DNA from: Blastocystis sp. Blastoise
Lineage: Eukaryota; Sar; Bigyra; Opalinata; Blastocystidae
Length of the DNA stretch: 25,000 bases
Reading direction: 5' to 3'
Assembly (NCBI GenBank): GCA_039096225.1
Contig: JBBPEB010000003.1
Coordinates: forward strand, 460,001-485,000
Below the pieces are notes generated by a model, which made no database searches, had not been told where the DNA came from, and saw nothing but the letters and a program-made list of their open reading frames with translations. Below are positions 24,911 to 25,000 of the stretch, one piece after another. A program made the position numbers and the translations under genes. Within the stretch, counting starts at the first letter, position 1. Each line of letters begins with the position of its first letter.

Positions 24911-25000
24911 TATATAGTCTTTAAATCGTCATTTACAATCATTTGCAACAACTCATAAACGAATATATAATGATTTTGATTCTTTAATTGAACGTTTAAT
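11370..25000 (+). CDS. TRRAP: TRRAP / Tra1 PI3K-like pseudokinase scaffold (3' part missing)
   Basis: Nuclear scaffold that recruits SAGA and NuA4/TIP60-type acetyltransferases to activators. About 3,681 codons in window (human 3,859 aa, yeast 3,744 aa overall); the end of FAT, the pseudokinase and FATC lie beyond the edge. Landmarks: 'LRSLDLYISRVPPDYLY' then 'ALSIIGTLGGKSRSIL' (residues about 880-950); FAT features 'LYPSCWSCLNSSQQ', 'NMGDEDLERSILETISTS', 'EIWEERWIYCSKNLCQWS', 'KLNLWDYVRTLLYLPELS'. Exons: 11370-11447, 11523-11665, 11755-11842, 11890-12054, 12101-12442, 12487-12604, 12647-12858, 12914-13286, 13337-13407, 13454-13633, 13678-13771, 13849-13964, 14014-14232, 14278-14394, 14439-14760, 14843-15939, 15996-16133, 16186-16290, 16473-17022, 17132-17271, 17323-17691, 17762-17911, 17959-18183, 18225-18281, 18341-18446, 18491-18600, 18647-18789, 18837-18944, 18997-19433, 19551-20417, 20525-20722, 20783-21648, 21718-21885, 21990-22420, 22473-22719, 22778-23310, 23506-24745, 24811-24849, 24918 onward. 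All phases agree; intron 23311-23505 is AT-AC. Asn-rich inserts are scattered. Confidence 0.93.
12140..12421 (+). repeat. Coding (AAT)n/(ACT)n tract: Asn/Thr-rich insert in TRRAP
   Basis: Alternating runs of AAT and ACT codons give about 90 residues of nearly pure Asn and Thr, with a few Ser, Val, Ala, Ile, Asp and Pro. The insert lies in exon 5, between normal helical sequence ('LFYQFTLSVYANAV' upstream and 'NHYPLYPLNESFNILERLL' downstream). It is translated, not intronic: the frame stays open across it and joins in phase on both sides. It probably forms a disordered loop between helical repeats. Confidence 0.85.
16321..16440. repeat. Perfect (AATAT)24 pentanucleotide array in a TRRAP intron
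   Basis: 120 bp of uninterrupted AATAT units make up most of the 182-nt intron 16291-16472, which has a GTATAT donor and an AATATAG acceptor. The array carries no AG, so the only acceptor after it is the true one. Confidence 0.95.
17035..17106. repeat. (TTTA)n tetranucleotide array in a TRRAP intron
   Basis: About 18 copies of TTTA within intron 17023-17131. The surrounding exons join in phase (…LLSD|IPKSISS…), confirming that the array is removed. Confidence 0.92.
21889..21950. repeat. (AT)31 array in a TRRAP intron
   Basis: A perfect 62-bp AT run directly after the GTAA donor in intron 21886-21989. It is self-complementary and could fold back on itself in RNA. Confidence 0.92.
23311..23505 (+). 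other. U12-type AT-AC intron in the TRRAP gene
   Basis: A 195-nt intron with non-canonical ends. The 5' end, ATATCCTTT, matches the U12-class AT-AC donor consensus exactly. The 3' end has a branch-like TTTCTTTAAT (23487-23496), with the likely branch A at 23495, 10 nt before the terminal AC (23504-23505). Its interior is mostly (TATAT)-type pentanucleotide repeat. No GT occurs between the exon's last GT (23289) and the intron end, and no AG occurs between about 23283 and the 'ccag' near 23532, so no GT-AG intron fits. Joining 23310 to 23506 gives phase 2/1 and the sequence LNLWDYVRTLLYL, as expected within a Tra1-type FAT domain. Confidence 0.88.

Overview
The window is nuclear DNA from an extremely AT-rich, intron-dense eukaryote. 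About 66 introns can be placed in five well-supported genes and one doubtful small one. Most are 41-120 nt long, almost pure A/T, usually open with GTATAT and nearly always close with ATAG. AAT-coded asparagine runs, heavy use of TTA for Leu, and TAA as the only stop seen resemble dictyostelids, some early-diverging fungi and apicomplexans. The intron density and a U12-type AT-AC intron argue against Dictyostelium-like genomes. I cannot name the species.

Layout: (1) 1-1812, minus strand: a DEP plus START domain protein, cut by the left edge inside the START domain. (2) 1813-3240: no gene seen, ending in an AT-rich hairpin just after the next gene's stop. (3) 3241-4405, minus: a complete seven-exon metallo-beta-lactamase/glyoxalase II-like hydrolase. 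(4) 4608-5015, plus: a doubtful small gene whose stop overlaps the stop of the gene converging on it. (5) 5012-9516, minus: a complete 13-exon CEBPZ/Mak21/Noc1 ribosome-biogenesis factor, about 1,098 aa. (6) 9517-9796: a divergent promoter region with two inverted repeats. (7) 9797-10725, plus: a seven-exon 158-aa coiled-coil, basic protein with a 24-nt micro-exon, not recognised. (8) 10726-11369: T-rich intergenic DNA and the promoter region of the next gene. (9) 11370-25000, plus: at least 39 exons of TRRAP/Tra1, the giant PI3K-like pseudokinase scaffold of SAGA and NuA4-type acetyltransferase complexes. It runs off the right edge inside the FAT domain.

The genes look like ordinary housekeeping loci (chromatin, ribosome assembly, metabolism), not a linked pathway. 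No mobile elements, CRISPR arrays, rRNA or tRNA genes were seen. The most notable item is the intron at 23311-23505 in the TRRAP gene. It has no usable GT or AG, but it begins with the exact U12-class sequence ATATCCTTT, has a U12-like branch motif 10 nt from its end, and ends in AC. Removing it restores the frame and a sensible FAT-domain sequence. This implies a working minor spliceosome in the organism.

All exon models were made by hand, by frame and phase consistency and family resemblance. No transcript data or database search was available.
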